A stretch of 64,000 nt of DNA, taken from assembly GCA_023441805.1 (NCBI GenBank), contig JAEZNO010000044.1, forward strand, positions 87,285-151,284, read 5' to 3'. The position numbers and the translations under genes were made by a program. Of this stretch, positions 42,274 to 49,820 are shown in pieces. Each line of letters begins with the position of its first letter. The stretch's first letter is position 1. The stretch comes from Bacteroidota bacterium (lineage in GTDB: Bacteria; Bacteroidota; Bacteroidia; Bacteroidales; Lentimicrobiaceae). The notes beneath the pieces are model-generated. The model was not told the origin of the DNA and made no database searches. It saw only the letters and a program-made list of their open reading frames with translations.

Positions 42274-43146
42274 TTACATTTTTATTTTTTTAACTTTCAT
42301 TTTTGTACCTGTGGTGCCTGTTCCTGATCCTGACTTAGCCACCTTACTAGAGTTATTATAATATTGCATTGCTTCAGGCATAATCTCTTGTAGTTTTTTA
42401 ATACGAGTCTGATCAGCAGGGTGAGTACTTAAAAATTCAGGTGGTTTAGTACCGCCGCTGTTCGCCATTCTTTCCCAGAACGGAATAGCAACCTGAGGGT
42501 CATATCCTGCCATGGCTGAGAAAAACAATCCGAATTTATCAGCTTCAAGTTCTTCTTTACGGGAGAAAGGTAAGATTGCACCTACTGTTGTTCCAATCCC
42601 ATACGAAGTCATGAAAATTTCCTGAGTTTGTTGAGGTTGTTTTGCTAGTGCAATTTGTAAGGCAACTCCACCCAATTGTTGAACAAGCTGCTGACTCATT
42701 CTTTCATTGCCATGTTGAGCAATGGCATGAGCTATTTCATGACCCACCACAACTGCCAATGCATCTTCAGTCTGAGTTACCGGTAAAAGTCCGGTATAAA
42801 CAACAACTTTTCCACCGGGCATTGCCCATGCATTTATATCCTTACTGTCAATCAGGTTAAATTCCCAATCGTATCCTTTTATAACTTCAGATTTACCTAT
42901 TCCCCTATAATATTCAGTAATAGCATTTGCAATTCGCAGCCCAACCCGCTGAACCATTGCAGCTTCCTGACTTGACGAAGGACTTATTACCTGATTTTCT
43001 TTTAAAAAAGCATCATATTCCTGTGATGCCATCATTTGAAGCTCCGATTCGGGCACAAGGCTTAACTGTTTTCTCCCTGTCACTTTGTTTGTAGAACATG
43101 CTGCCATAATTGCAGCAACTAAAAAGAAGGTCATTACCTTTTTCAT
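42274..43146 (-). CDS. M48-family metalloprotease lipoprotein
   Basis: A 290-aa protein with signal peptide and lipobox (MAACSTN, Cys ~17). The zinc-binding motif HEIAH is in AVVVGHEIAHAIAQHGNERM (~136-155) and the third ligand Glu is in FSRKEELEADKFGLFFSAMA. FLSTHPADQTRIKKLQEIMP near the C-terminus is typical of BepA/LoiP-like M48 proteases, which handle misfolded outer-membrane proteins. It probably acts in the periplasm. It lies 55 nt upstream of the OmpA lipoprotein gene on the same strand and may be cotranscribed with it. The tail is rich in Gly, Ser and Lys. Confidence 0.92.
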   Translation of the reverse strand: MKKVMTFFLVAAIMAACSTNKVTGRKQLSLVPESELQMMASQEYDAFLKENQVISPSSSQEAAMVQRVGLRIANAITEYYRGIGKSEVIKGYDWEFNLIDSKDINAWAMPGGKVVVYTGLLPVTQTEDALAVVVGHEIAHAIAQHGNERMSQQLVQQLGGVALQIALAKQPQQTQEIFMTSYGIGTTVGAILPFSRKEELEADKFGLFFSAMAGYDPQVAIPFWERMANSGGTKPPEFLSTHPADQTRIKKLQEIMPEAMQYYNNSSKVAKSGSGTGTTGTKMKVKKIKM

Positions 43147-43222
43147 GATATCATTAATTTAAGTGGTTAAAATGGTTCTTTCAAAAAGAATGCCAATTAG
43201 TGATATTGTAAAGGTAATCAAT

Positions 43223-43549
43223 TTATAACAATAATATAAGTAGAAGGAGTATTATTATTATTGCTCCAATTGAAAGATATACACCTCCACTTATCTGTGC
43301 CAACTCTTCTTTAATCATCTTTACTTCACTTCTTAGTTCTTTCCTTTCGGCAGATGTTAAAGTCGATTTATCCATTTCCTTTATCTCTTCTAATCTTTCA
43401 TTAAGAATTTTAGCACGTTCAACATCATCGGGTGATATTTCAGTTGTGAGCAAGGGCTCACGCTCATTAGCAATTTCATTAGCAAATGATTGAGTATTAA
43501 TGCATAAGGATGCAATGAATACAAAACTCAAATAAAGTAGTTTTTTCAT
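43223..43549 (-). CDS. Small exported membrane protein, 108 aa
   Basis: A 108-residue protein with a signal peptide (~1-23, ending SFANEI), a charged helical middle (~38-85, RAKILNERLEEIKEMDKSTL, ERKELRSEVKMIKEELAQIS) and a C-terminal hydrophobic helix (~91-108, GAIIIILLLLILLL) that ends the protein. This is a coiled coil held in the membrane by its tail. Similar short proteins are common in Bacteroidota, without known function. The frame ends directly after the hydrophobic stretch. It is separated from the M48 gene by 76 nt. Confidence 0.75.
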   Translation of the reverse strand: MKKLLYLSFVFIASLCINTQSFANEIANEREPLLTTEISPDDVERAKILNERLEEIKEMDKSTLTSAERKELRSEVKMIKEELAQISGGVYLSIGAIIIILLLLILLL

Positions 43550-43778
43550 AACGCAATTACGGGGTTAAATTTGTACGAACTCTCCATCAACATGCAAATA
43601 TTATACTGGAGGTATAAAATTATGTTACACACTTGGATGAATTTATTACATCATTTCACATAGTTATTTTGTAAATAAGAGAGATTATTGATAGATTGGA
43701 CTGCTTTTTGAACCTTCTTGTAAAAGGCAAGACTTGGTATAGAGTTAGTAAAGACCAATGTAAGAGATGGTGTCGCGA

Positions 43779-43841
43779 GTAGCAAATCATAAATTCTCTT
43801 ACTTGCTACAAAAATCTCTTGCCTTAGAGAAAATTTATGAT
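43779..43841 (+). repeat. Two interleaved inverted repeats (pseudoknot-like) in the gap before doxX
   Basis: GTAGCAA (43779-43785) complements TTGCTAC (43803-43809), and ATCATAAATT (43786-43795) complements AATTTATGAT (43832-43841). The arms alternate, so both stems can form only as a pseudoknot or as alternatives. The 350-nt gap 43550-43899 has no other gene signal. Only a weak TATCTTTA -7-like box precedes doxX. Confidence 0.5.
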
Positions 43842-43899
43842 CATTAAATGAAACGTTTTAGTTTGATATTCTATCTTTACATAAACAATTAAATTCAAC

Positions 43900-44325
43900 A
43901 TGAAACGTAAAATCTTTTTCACCGGCAAGTATAAACCAGTAGTAGATCTGGCAATCTTGATCTTACGGTTAGTATCGGGAAGTTTTCTTTTAACTCATGG
44001 TTGGGGAAAGATGATTAAAGTAATTAACGGACCACCCTATGCATTTTCTGATCCTATAGGCTTAGGTGTTACAATGTCATTATTCCTTGTAGTGTTTGCC
44101 GAAGTTATTTGTGCTATATGTGTCATGCTGGGCTTTGCAGTACGACTTACCACAATTCCAATAATAATCGCTATGGGTGTTGCAGGACTAATAGCAAATG
44201 CAAATAATCCCTTCTCCTCAAAGGAGCTTTCTCTTTTGTATTTGACTATTTTCTTTGTGATAGCGTTGATTGGAGCCGGGCGATTCTCAATCGATCGGTT
44301 ATTGGAATCAAGAAACAGGCACTAG
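43900..44325 (+). CDS. DoxX-family membrane protein
   Basis: A 141-aa protein with four hydrophobic segments. The DoxX motif is LRLVSGSFLLTHGWGKMIKV (~25-44), followed by LFLVVFAEVICAICVMLGFA and TTIPIIIAMGVAGLIANANN. The family is linked to quinone or thiosulfate redox in some organisms and to oxidative stress or respiration elsewhere; its role here is unknown. The stop overlaps that of radA within CTAG (44322-44325). Confidence 0.85.
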   Translation: MKRKIFFTGKYKPVVDLAILILRLVSGSFLLTHGWGKMIKVINGPPYAFSDPIGLGVTMSLFLVVFAEVICAICVMLGFAVRLTTIPIIIAMGVAGLIANANNPFSSKELSLLYLTIFFVIALIGAGRFSIDRLLESRNRH

Positions 44326-45683
44326 TTACTTTGAGCCAGAAACCTTGCCAATTCTTCAATCTTTGAGATTGGGATAATGTTAATGTTGCCACTATTCCTT
44401 CTCGCATCTTTTTGATTATTCTTTGAGATTACAAAATTCTTGAAACCTATCTTTTCAGCTTCCGAAATTCGTTGCTCGATACGTGTAACTGGTCGCACTT
44501 CACCTGTTAATCCAATCTCTCCGGCAAAACAGATGTTACGTGGGATGGGTATATCCATGTTTGATGAAAGTATGGCACTAACTACAGCTAAATCTGTAGC
44601 CGGGTCAATAACTTTAATTCCTCCTGCAATATTTAAGAAGACATCCTTTGTTCCCAGCTTAAACCCGCATCTTTTCTCCAATACTGCCAACAACATATTT
44701 AACCTTCGGCTGTCAAATCCAGTAGACGACCTTTGAGGTGTACCATAGGCTGCAGTGCTCACAAGTGCTTGCGTTTCAATCATTAATGGCCTTAATCCTT
44801 CAATGGTTGCGGCAATTGATGTTCCGCTAAGGCTCTCATCATGATTACCCATAAGAATCTCTGAAGGATTATTTACTTCACGCAAGCCATAAGAATTCAT
44901 TTCATAAATACCCAACTCGGAAGTACTACCAAACCTGTTTTTCATAGATCTGAGCACTCTGAATCCATAGTTATGATCGCCTTCAAAATGCAGGACTGTA
45001 TCAACCATATGCTCCAATACCTTTGGGCCGGCTAATGAGCCATCTTTAGTGATGTGACCGATCATAAAAACGGGTGTATTACTTTTCTTAGCAAAAAGCA
45101 GTAACTCAAAAGCCGATTCTCTGATCTGTGATATGCTCCCCGGTGAAGAATCAATATTTTCACTAATTATGGTTTGAATTGAATCAATTAGCAGTATAGC
45201 AGGTTTGAGCTTTTCGCAGTGACTAATAATGCTGCTGACGGAGGTTTCTGTAAGAATATAGCACTGCGAGTTATTCATGCCAAGCCTTTCAGCCCTAAGC
45301 CTTATTTGCTGATCACTTTCTTCGCCGCATACATATAGAAATTTTTTATCCTTAATGTGAAGGGCAACCTGAAGCATAAGAGTTGATTTCCCGATACCCG
45401 GCTCCCCTCCTATTAGTACAATTGATCCGGGAACTATACCTCCGCCAAGTACTCTGTTAAGCTCATTGTTATTCGAGTCAATCCTCTGATGATCAACCAA
45501 CGAGACTTCATTCAAAGCAACCGGAGTACTTTCATGGTGCTCACTTTTGCTACCATTTTTCTCTCTTTGAATTACCTCTTCAACAAATGTGTTCCATTCT
45601 CCACATGCTGGGCATTTACCAAGCCATTTCGGTGACTCATTTCCGCAATTACCGCAATAAAAGGCTGTTTTAACTTTTGCCAT
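44322..45683 (-). CDS. radA: DNA repair protein RadA
   Basis: A 453-aa ATPase. The N-terminal C4 zinc finger is CGNCGN-17 residues-CPACGEW (~10-31). The RecA-like domain has Walker A GGEPGIGKST (~91-100), Walker B LLIDSIQT and the RadA-specific KNRFGSTSELG (~248-258). The C-terminal Lon-like domain begins ~285 and includes LNIAGGIKVIDPATDLAVVS. It drives branch migration during homologous recombination. It is the last gene of a minus-strand run after an HldE-type adenylyltransferase gene. No zinc-finger residue is missing. Confidence 0.96.
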   Translation of the reverse strand: MAKVKTAFYCGNCGNESPKWLGKCPACGEWNTFVEEVIQREKNGSKSEHHESTPVALNEVSLVDHQRIDSNNNELNRVLGGGIVPGSIVLIGGEPGIGKSTLMLQVALHIKDKKFLYVCGEESDQQIRLRAERLGMNNSQCYILTETSVSSIISHCEKLKPAILLIDSIQTIISENIDSSPGSISQIRESAFELLLFAKKSNTPVFMIGHITKDGSLAGPKVLEHMVDTVLHFEGDHNYGFRVLRSMKNRFGSTSELGIYEMNSYGLREVNNPSEILMGNHDESLSGTSIAATIEGLRPLMIETQALVSTAAYGTPQRSSTGFDSRRLNMLLAVLEKRCGFKLGTKDVFLNIAGGIKVIDPATDLAVVSAILSSNMDIPIPRNICFAGEIGLTGEVRPVTRIEQRISEAEKIGFKNFVISKNNQKDARRNSGNINIIPISKIEELARFLAQSN

Positions 45684-45697
45684 TTCAATTAATAAGG

Positions 45698-46186
45698 CTA
45701 CCCCTTAATTTTATTAATTATTTCAGTTGTACTACAACCTGGAAGATAATCCAAAGTAGAGATTGTTCCCCCTTTAGCCATGACAATATCATAACCAACA
45801 ATATCTTCGGGCTTGTAATCGGCTCCTTTAACCAAAATATCAGGCTGAATTTTCTTAATCAGGTTTAGGGGAGTATCTTCAGAAAAGGGTACAACTGCCG
45901 TGATAAATGAAAACGATGCAAGAATTATAGCACGAGAGGTTTCATCTAATATTGGCCTGTTTGCTCCTTTTAATCTTTTAACTGAACTATCACTATTTAG
46001 GCCTACAACGAGTACGTCACCCAAATCTGAAGCTTTCGACAAATAATCAACATGCCCCTTGTGCAGCAGGTCAAAACAACCATTAGTAAAAACTATCTTG
46101 TAATTGAGATTTCTCCAGGTTTCAAGAGCTTGGAGCAAGGTCTGATCGTTGAGTATCTTTTGTTCTATCTTCTGCAGATTTGTCAT
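45698..46186 (-). CDS. D-glycero-beta-D-manno-heptose 1-phosphate adenylyltransferase-type enzyme
   Basis: A 162-aa nucleotidyltransferase starting at ATG 46186. The HxGH motif is in FTNGCFDLLHKGHVDYLSKA (~34-53); also present are VGLNSDSSVKRLKGANRPI, AVVPFSEDTPL and GADYKPEDIVG. This corresponds to the C-terminal half of HldE (RfaE2), which makes ADP-heptose for LPS cores. Stand-alone forms are common. The kinase half (RfaE1) is not adjacent. The gene overlaps the end of the upstream flippase-like gene by 65 nt. It fits with the envelope genes in this window. Confidence 0.88.
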   Translation of the reverse strand: MTNLQKIEQKILNDQTLLQALETWRNLNYKIVFTNGCFDLLHKGHVDYLSKASDLGDVLVVGLNSDSSVKRLKGANRPILDETSRAIILASFSFITAVVPFSEDTPLNLIKKIQPDILVKGADYKPEDIVGYDIVMAKGGTISTLDYLPGCSTTEIINKIKG

Positions 46187-47231
46187 TTCCTTTGCGCTTA
46201 AAGGTATTAAGCAAAAGTAATGAAAAAAGTCCGCCAATTAATATCATTACATTTTGACTTGACCATATAAGCCAACCCATTGCATATCCTGTTGTAGCTG
46301 AAATTGCGTAAAGGGATAGGGTTTCAGCAACAATTGCAGGATAAATCCCTATTCCTCCCTGAACTAGCATACCCCCTATTGATCCAAAAACAAGTACAAC
46401 CAGTCCTGCCCCTATTGAGAGACTTGAGGTTTCGGGCAAGCTGAAAAAGACAACGTAAGACATCAACAGATAAAGAATCCAAATGATGACTGTATAAGTA
46501 AAGAATTTATAAGGATGGCTTATCCTGGTTAAAGATTTCATCCCCTGCACAAAACCTTTAATGAGGTCGACGTACTTGGCGTAAATCTTAGTTTTGTGTA
46601 ATTTCTTTCGAAAGACCAACACTAATGCCAGGAGTATCAGGATAGCAAACAATGCAGACAATGCAAGGTATCCGCTAAAAGACATTGAGAGATTTAGCTT
46701 GTCCTGCATAGGCTCATATACTTTAACCTGAACATAGGAACTTATCTTTGAGGACATTGTGAAGAGCATTAAGAAGAAGAGAATTATAAAAGAGAGAATG
46801 TCTATTACCCTTTCGGTAATAACAGTGCCAAATGATTGGTTGAATGGTATTTTTTCAGTTCGTGTGAGAACACCACATCTACTTACTTCACCCAGTCGTG
46901 GCAAGGCGAGATTGGCCAGATATCCTACAATTACGGCTATAAAAACATTAATCTTTTTGGGTTTATAACCTAATGGTTCCATCAGTAGACGCCATCTGAC
47001 TGCACGAACCCAATGGCTTGCAAGGCCAAGTACCAGAGCAAGAATAATCCAGGAATAATCGGCAATTTTTATTGCATTGATTATATCGTTTTTTTGCTCA
47101 GAAGTAAGATTTCGTAGAAATAACCAGATAAAGAAAATCCCGATTCCCAGAAAGAAGATAAATCGTAGGATAACAAGAATCTTTTTTTTCAAACTACCTA
47201 ACAATTTTGTTAAATTGATCAGGGAATACAA
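46122..47231 (-). CDS. UPF0104/LPG-synthase-TM-family flippase-like membrane protein
   Basis: A 369-aa protein with about eight hydrophobic helices. The family pattern is seen in ASHWVRAVRWRLLMEPLGYK, VGYLANLALPRLGEVSRCGV and TEKIPFNQSFGTVITERVID (~122-145). Relatives include the membrane domain of MprF-type lysylphosphatidylglycerol synthases, which flips lipids, and dolichol or glycolipid flippase-like proteins. The catalytic domain is absent, so transport is inferred. The ATG at 47231 lies inside panD (38-nt overlap); a TTG near the panD stop would shorten the N-terminus. The charged tail EDRTKDTQRSDLAPSS is cytoplasmic in orientation. Confidence 0.82.
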   Translation of the reverse strand: MYSLINLTKLLGSLKKKILVILRFIFFLGIGIFFIWLFLRNLTSEQKNDIINAIKIADYSWIILALVLGLASHWVRAVRWRLLMEPLGYKPKKINVFIAVIVGYLANLALPRLGEVSRCGVLTRTEKIPFNQSFGTVITERVIDILSFIILFFLMLFTMSSKISSYVQVKVYEPMQDKLNLSMSFSGYLALSALFAILILLALVLVFRKKLHKTKIYAKYVDLIKGFVQGMKSLTRISHPYKFFTYTVIIWILYLLMSYVVFFSLPETSSLSIGAGLVVLVFGSIGGMLVQGGIGIYPAIVAETLSLYAISATTGYAMGWLIWSSQNVMILIGGLFSLLLLNTFKRKGNDKSAEDRTKDTQRSDLAPSS

Positions 47232-47544
47232 TAGCAGGAGTATGGTTTTTAGCCTCTTCTGGAGTCATTTGAGCAAACGAAGCAATTATGACCAGATCAC
47301 CGGCAGCAGCTTTTCGGGCTGCAGCACCGTTTAAAGAGACCATACCGGAGCCTCTTGTTGCACGGATAACGTATGTTTCAAGCCTTTCCCCATTATTGAT
47401 ATTCAATACCTGAACTTTCTCGAATTCAACTAAATTAGCAGCATCCATCAAATCTTCATCAATCCCAATACTTCCAATATAATGAAGGTTGGCTTCCGTA
47501 ATTGTTGCCCTGTGTATTTTTGATTTAAGAATTTCCAAAGTCAT
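47194..47544 (-). CDS. panD: Aspartate 1-decarboxylase proenzyme
   Basis: A 116-aa enzyme making beta-alanine from aspartate for pantothenate. Autocleavage between G24 and S25 (HYIGSIGID) gives the pyruvoyl group. Other family parts are RGSGMVSLNGAAARKAAAGD and the C-terminal VIIASFAQMTPEEAKNHTPA. It follows panC by 13 nt. A -7 box at 47550-47557 inside that gap would let panD be transcribed separately as a leaderless mRNA. Together with panC this gives two committed steps of coenzyme A biosynthesis. Confidence 0.96.
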   Translation of the reverse strand: MTLEILKSKIHRATITEANLHYIGSIGIDEDLMDAANLVEFEKVQVLNINNGERLETYVIRATRGSGMVSLNGAAARKAAAGDLVIIASFAQMTPEEAKNHTPAIVFPDQFNKIVR

Positions 47545-47549
47545 GGGTG

Positions 47550-47557
47550 CAAAAGTA
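47550..47557 (-). promoter_or_regulatory. -7 box of panD predicting an internal leaderless promoter
   Basis: TACTTTTG on the minus strand ends 5 nt before the panD ATG, in the 13-nt gap after panC. The predicted start is at the ATG itself. No -33 TTG could be confirmed inside panC. Confidence 0.4.
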
Positions 47558-48403
47558 CTAAATTAATCGAATATTGTCGATAAGGCGGATCTTGCCAGCA
47601 TAGACGGCAATTAAGCCATAGACATTGGGGTACAAACTTCCGTTAACCGGTTTCAGTGTAGTTCCATCAGCAACTACAAAATACTCAAGTTCCAACTTCG
47701 GATGTTTTGAAAATGCATTTTGGACAATTGCAACCAGATGATTGCCGGTAATTTTTGGATCTACGGATTTCTCTTTAAGCATCACTAACAGTCTGTATAT
47801 GAAAGGTGCCGCATCGCGCATCTCTTCAGTGAGCCTGGCATTCCTTGAACTTAAAGCCAGCCCGTCATGGTCGCGACTGATTGGACAAGGAACAATCTCA
47901 ACATCAATATTATAGTCATTAACCAATTTCTTAATAACCTGTAACTGCTGATAGTCCTTTTCGCCAAAGTAAGCTCTATTCGGATTCACTATCTTGAACA
48001 GCTTATGTACCACAACAGCAACTCCGTTAAAATGCCCCGGCCTGAATTCTCCTTCCATAACAGTTGCAATTTCGCCCAGATCGTAAGTTTCAAGAATTTC
48101 ATCAGGATACATCTCTCGATCAGATGGTGTAAATACAGCATCAACATTCGATTTCTCCAATAGTAGAAAATCACTTTTAAGATCTCTGGGGTATTTCTTT
48201 AAATCCTCTGGGTCATTGAATTGAATCGGATTCACAAAAATGCTCACAACAGTGATATCATTTTCATTGACTGACCGATCGACCAGTGAAATATGGCCGG
48301 CATGTAAAGCTCCCATTGTAGGAACAAATCCAACTGTCAGGTTTTCTTTACGTTTTTCATTTACGTAAGCAGATATATCCTGAATTCTTTCAAAAACAAT
48401 CAT
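47558..48403 (-). CDS. panC: Pantothenate synthetase
   Basis: A 281-aa enzyme joining pantoate and beta-alanine with ATP. Signatures: FVPTMGALHAGHISLVDRSV (HxGH at ~34-37), VSIFVNPIQFNDPEDLKKYP, the GEFRPGHFNGVAVVVHKLF region, YFGEKDYQQLQVI and the KMSKS-like SSRNARLTEEMRDAA. Length is standard. It precedes panD in a minus-strand run. Its start lies 11 nt after the stop of the thioredoxin-like gene, suggesting a shared transcript from the promoter at 48984-48991. Confidence 0.97.
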   Translation of the reverse strand: MIVFERIQDISAYVNEKRKENLTVGFVPTMGALHAGHISLVDRSVNENDITVVSIFVNPIQFNDPEDLKKYPRDLKSDFLLLEKSNVDAVFTPSDREMYPDEILETYDLGEIATVMEGEFRPGHFNGVAVVVHKLFKIVNPNRAYFGEKDYQQLQVIKKLVNDYNIDVEIVPCPISRDHDGLALSSRNARLTEEMRDAAPFIYRLLVMLKEKSVDPKITGNHLVAIVQNAFSKHPKLELEYFVVADGTTLKPVNGSLYPNVYGLIAVYAGKIRLIDNIRLI

Positions 48404-48414
48404 GAATTAATTAA

Positions 48415-48951
48415 TTAAGGCTTACCTACAATAATATTAACCATATCTTGTTCCAGGGTAGCCTGAGGTGTTTCAATTATACGACCAATTTCTGTCCCGT
48501 TTCGTGTAAAGATGAAGGTTGGGACAAGATTTATATCGAAATCAGCAAGGCAGTAGCTACCGCCATTCTTATCTCTGTCGACAGCAACCATAAAAATCTT
48601 TTCTGCAGGATATCCTGCCAAATCGGTTATTTTAAAGAAATGTGGAATTTGATCTTTGCTATCTCCACACCATGTTCCGAGAACAACAAATATAAAAGGT
48701 AAATTATCGGTAGTTTGTCTCAGAACATTAACGCTTGCTGAATCAGGTGAGTAGACATCATATTCATCTGTAAACCTGTACTCGTCACATGACCATGCCG
48801 GTAATTTAAGAAGGTCCTCGCGAGTCACCTCTCCAACAATCATGTCTTTACCTGTTTTGGGATCTTTCTGAATAGAATTTACCTCTTGGCTGTGTCCGTT
48901 TAGACTGATAAGTGATGCAATGACCACTAATATCTGAATTGTTCTGTTCAT
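48415..48951 (-). CDS. Exported thioredoxin-like protein with CGDS motif
   Basis: A 178-aa protein starting at ATG 48951, consistent with a promoter at 48984-48991 (an upstream frame to 48984 lies inside that box). The signal peptide is ~1-21 (ending GHSQ). The thioredoxin fold has VVLGTWCGDSKDQIPHFFKI with CGDS in place of CxxC: the second Cys is a Ser. VDRDKNGG and VPTFIFTRNGTEIGRI follow, with the cis-Pro loop VPTFIF. Such proteins might act as reductases with a single catalytic Cys or as structural proteins. It is the first gene of a run with panC and panD; a functional tie is not obvious. Confidence 0.8.
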   Translation of the reverse strand: MNRTIQILVVIASLISLNGHSQEVNSIQKDPKTGKDMIVGEVTREDLLKLPAWSCDEYRFTDEYDVYSPDSASVNVLRQTTDNLPFIFVVLGTWCGDSKDQIPHFFKITDLAGYPAEKIFMVAVDRDKNGGSYCLADFDINLVPTFIFTRNGTEIGRIIETPQATLEQDMVNIIVGKP

Positions 48952-48983
48952 GTTGCATATGATTAAAGCACAGAATAAGGCCA

Positions 48984-48991
48984 CAAAGTTA
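48984..48991 (-). promoter_or_regulatory. -7 box of the thioredoxin-like/panC run
   Basis: TAACTTTG on the minus strand fits TAnnTTTG. The predicted start near 48977 leaves a ~26-nt leader before ATG 48951, which decides the start codon. The remaining 225 nt to the flavodoxin gene is AT-rich and shows no gene. Confidence 0.5.
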
Positions 48992-49141
48992 ATAAAAGGT
49001 TATATAGAAGGCCCTCAATATTATTTGGAGTATTAAATGAACCAAAACAGGCTAATTAGGTTAATTAAAGTTCAATTCCTTCGACAATGATAATAAATTA
49101 AGCATCAGTAAATCAGAAGGATAAAATAAACAATAATTATA

Positions 49142-49173
49142 TTGCTTTGTTTTGGTGATTGAGTTTATATTTG
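49142..49173 (+). promoter_or_regulatory. Flavodoxin promoter
   Basis: TTG (49142-49144), a 21-nt spacer and TATATTTG (49166-49173) fit the -33/-7 consensus. The predicted start near 49179 gives a ~38-nt leader. Confidence 0.6.
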
Positions 49174-49216
49174 CAGCCTTAATAAAAACAATATAGACTA
49201 TAAGTAAGTACTACAA

Positions 49217-49729
49217 ATGGCAAAAATTGGAATATTTTACGGGGGAAGCGTAAAAGGAAGCACATACAAAACAGCAAAGACAATTTCTGAGTATTTTGGA
49301 GAGAACCTGGCTGTCATACATAACGTTAGCGAAGCAACCAAAGAAGATCTTGAAAAGTATAGTTATTTGATTTTAGGTACATCAGCCTGGGGTATTGGAG
49401 AAATGCATCAAGATTGGGAACGATTCATTGACGTACTTGCCGAAGCTAACTTAAATGATAAAAAGGTAGCTTTATTTGGACTTGGTGATCAGATTGAATA
49501 CCCTGAAAGCTTTGTTGATGGTATGGGTACCGTTTTTTGCAGGTTACCGGTTAAGGAAAACGTCGTTGGCTTTTGGCCTACTAAAGGATACTCATTTTAC
49601 TATTCAACCGCAGAGATGAATGGTCAGTTTGTTGGTTTAGCTATTGATGAAGATAGCCAACCTGAGCTTACAGAAGAAAGAATTGGAAAATGGGTAAATC
49701 AGTTGAAAAGTGAATTTCAATTGAATTAG
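49217..49729 (+). CDS. fldA: Flavodoxin (long-chain type)
   Basis: A 170-aa flavodoxin, an FMN-bound low-potential electron carrier that can replace ferredoxin under iron limitation. The phosphate-binding loop is GIFYGGSVKGSTYKTA (~4-19, T/S-rich), the FMN-contact loops are LGTSAWGIGEMHQDW (~53-67, W at ~58) and FGLGDQIEYPESFVDGMG (~89-106). The long loop near residues 118-140 (VGFWPTKGYSFYYSTAEM) marks the long-chain group. Expressed from its own promoter at 49142-49173. No oxidoreductase partner is adjacent. Confidence 0.95.
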   Translation: MAKIGIFYGGSVKGSTYKTAKTISEYFGENLAVIHNVSEATKEDLEKYSYLILGTSAWGIGEMHQDWERFIDVLAEANLNDKKVALFGLGDQIEYPESFVDGMGTVFCRLPVKENVVGFWPTKGYSFYYSTAEMNGQFVGLAIDEDSQPELTEERIGKWVNQLKSEFQLN

Positions 49730-49787
49730 CATCCAGCATAGCCGGTAAATCAACATAGCAGAATTATTCAAATAATCTCTTTCTTTT

Positions 49788-49795
49788 TATCTTTG
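49788..49795 (+). promoter_or_regulatory. -7 box of the M28 peptidase gene
   Basis: TATCTTTG at 49788-49795 fits TAnnTTTG, with a start predicted near 49801 and a ~20-nt leader. The upstream -33 is poor. Confidence 0.4.
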
Positions 49796-49820
49796 TTGAT
49801 TAACATGAAAAATCACAAAG

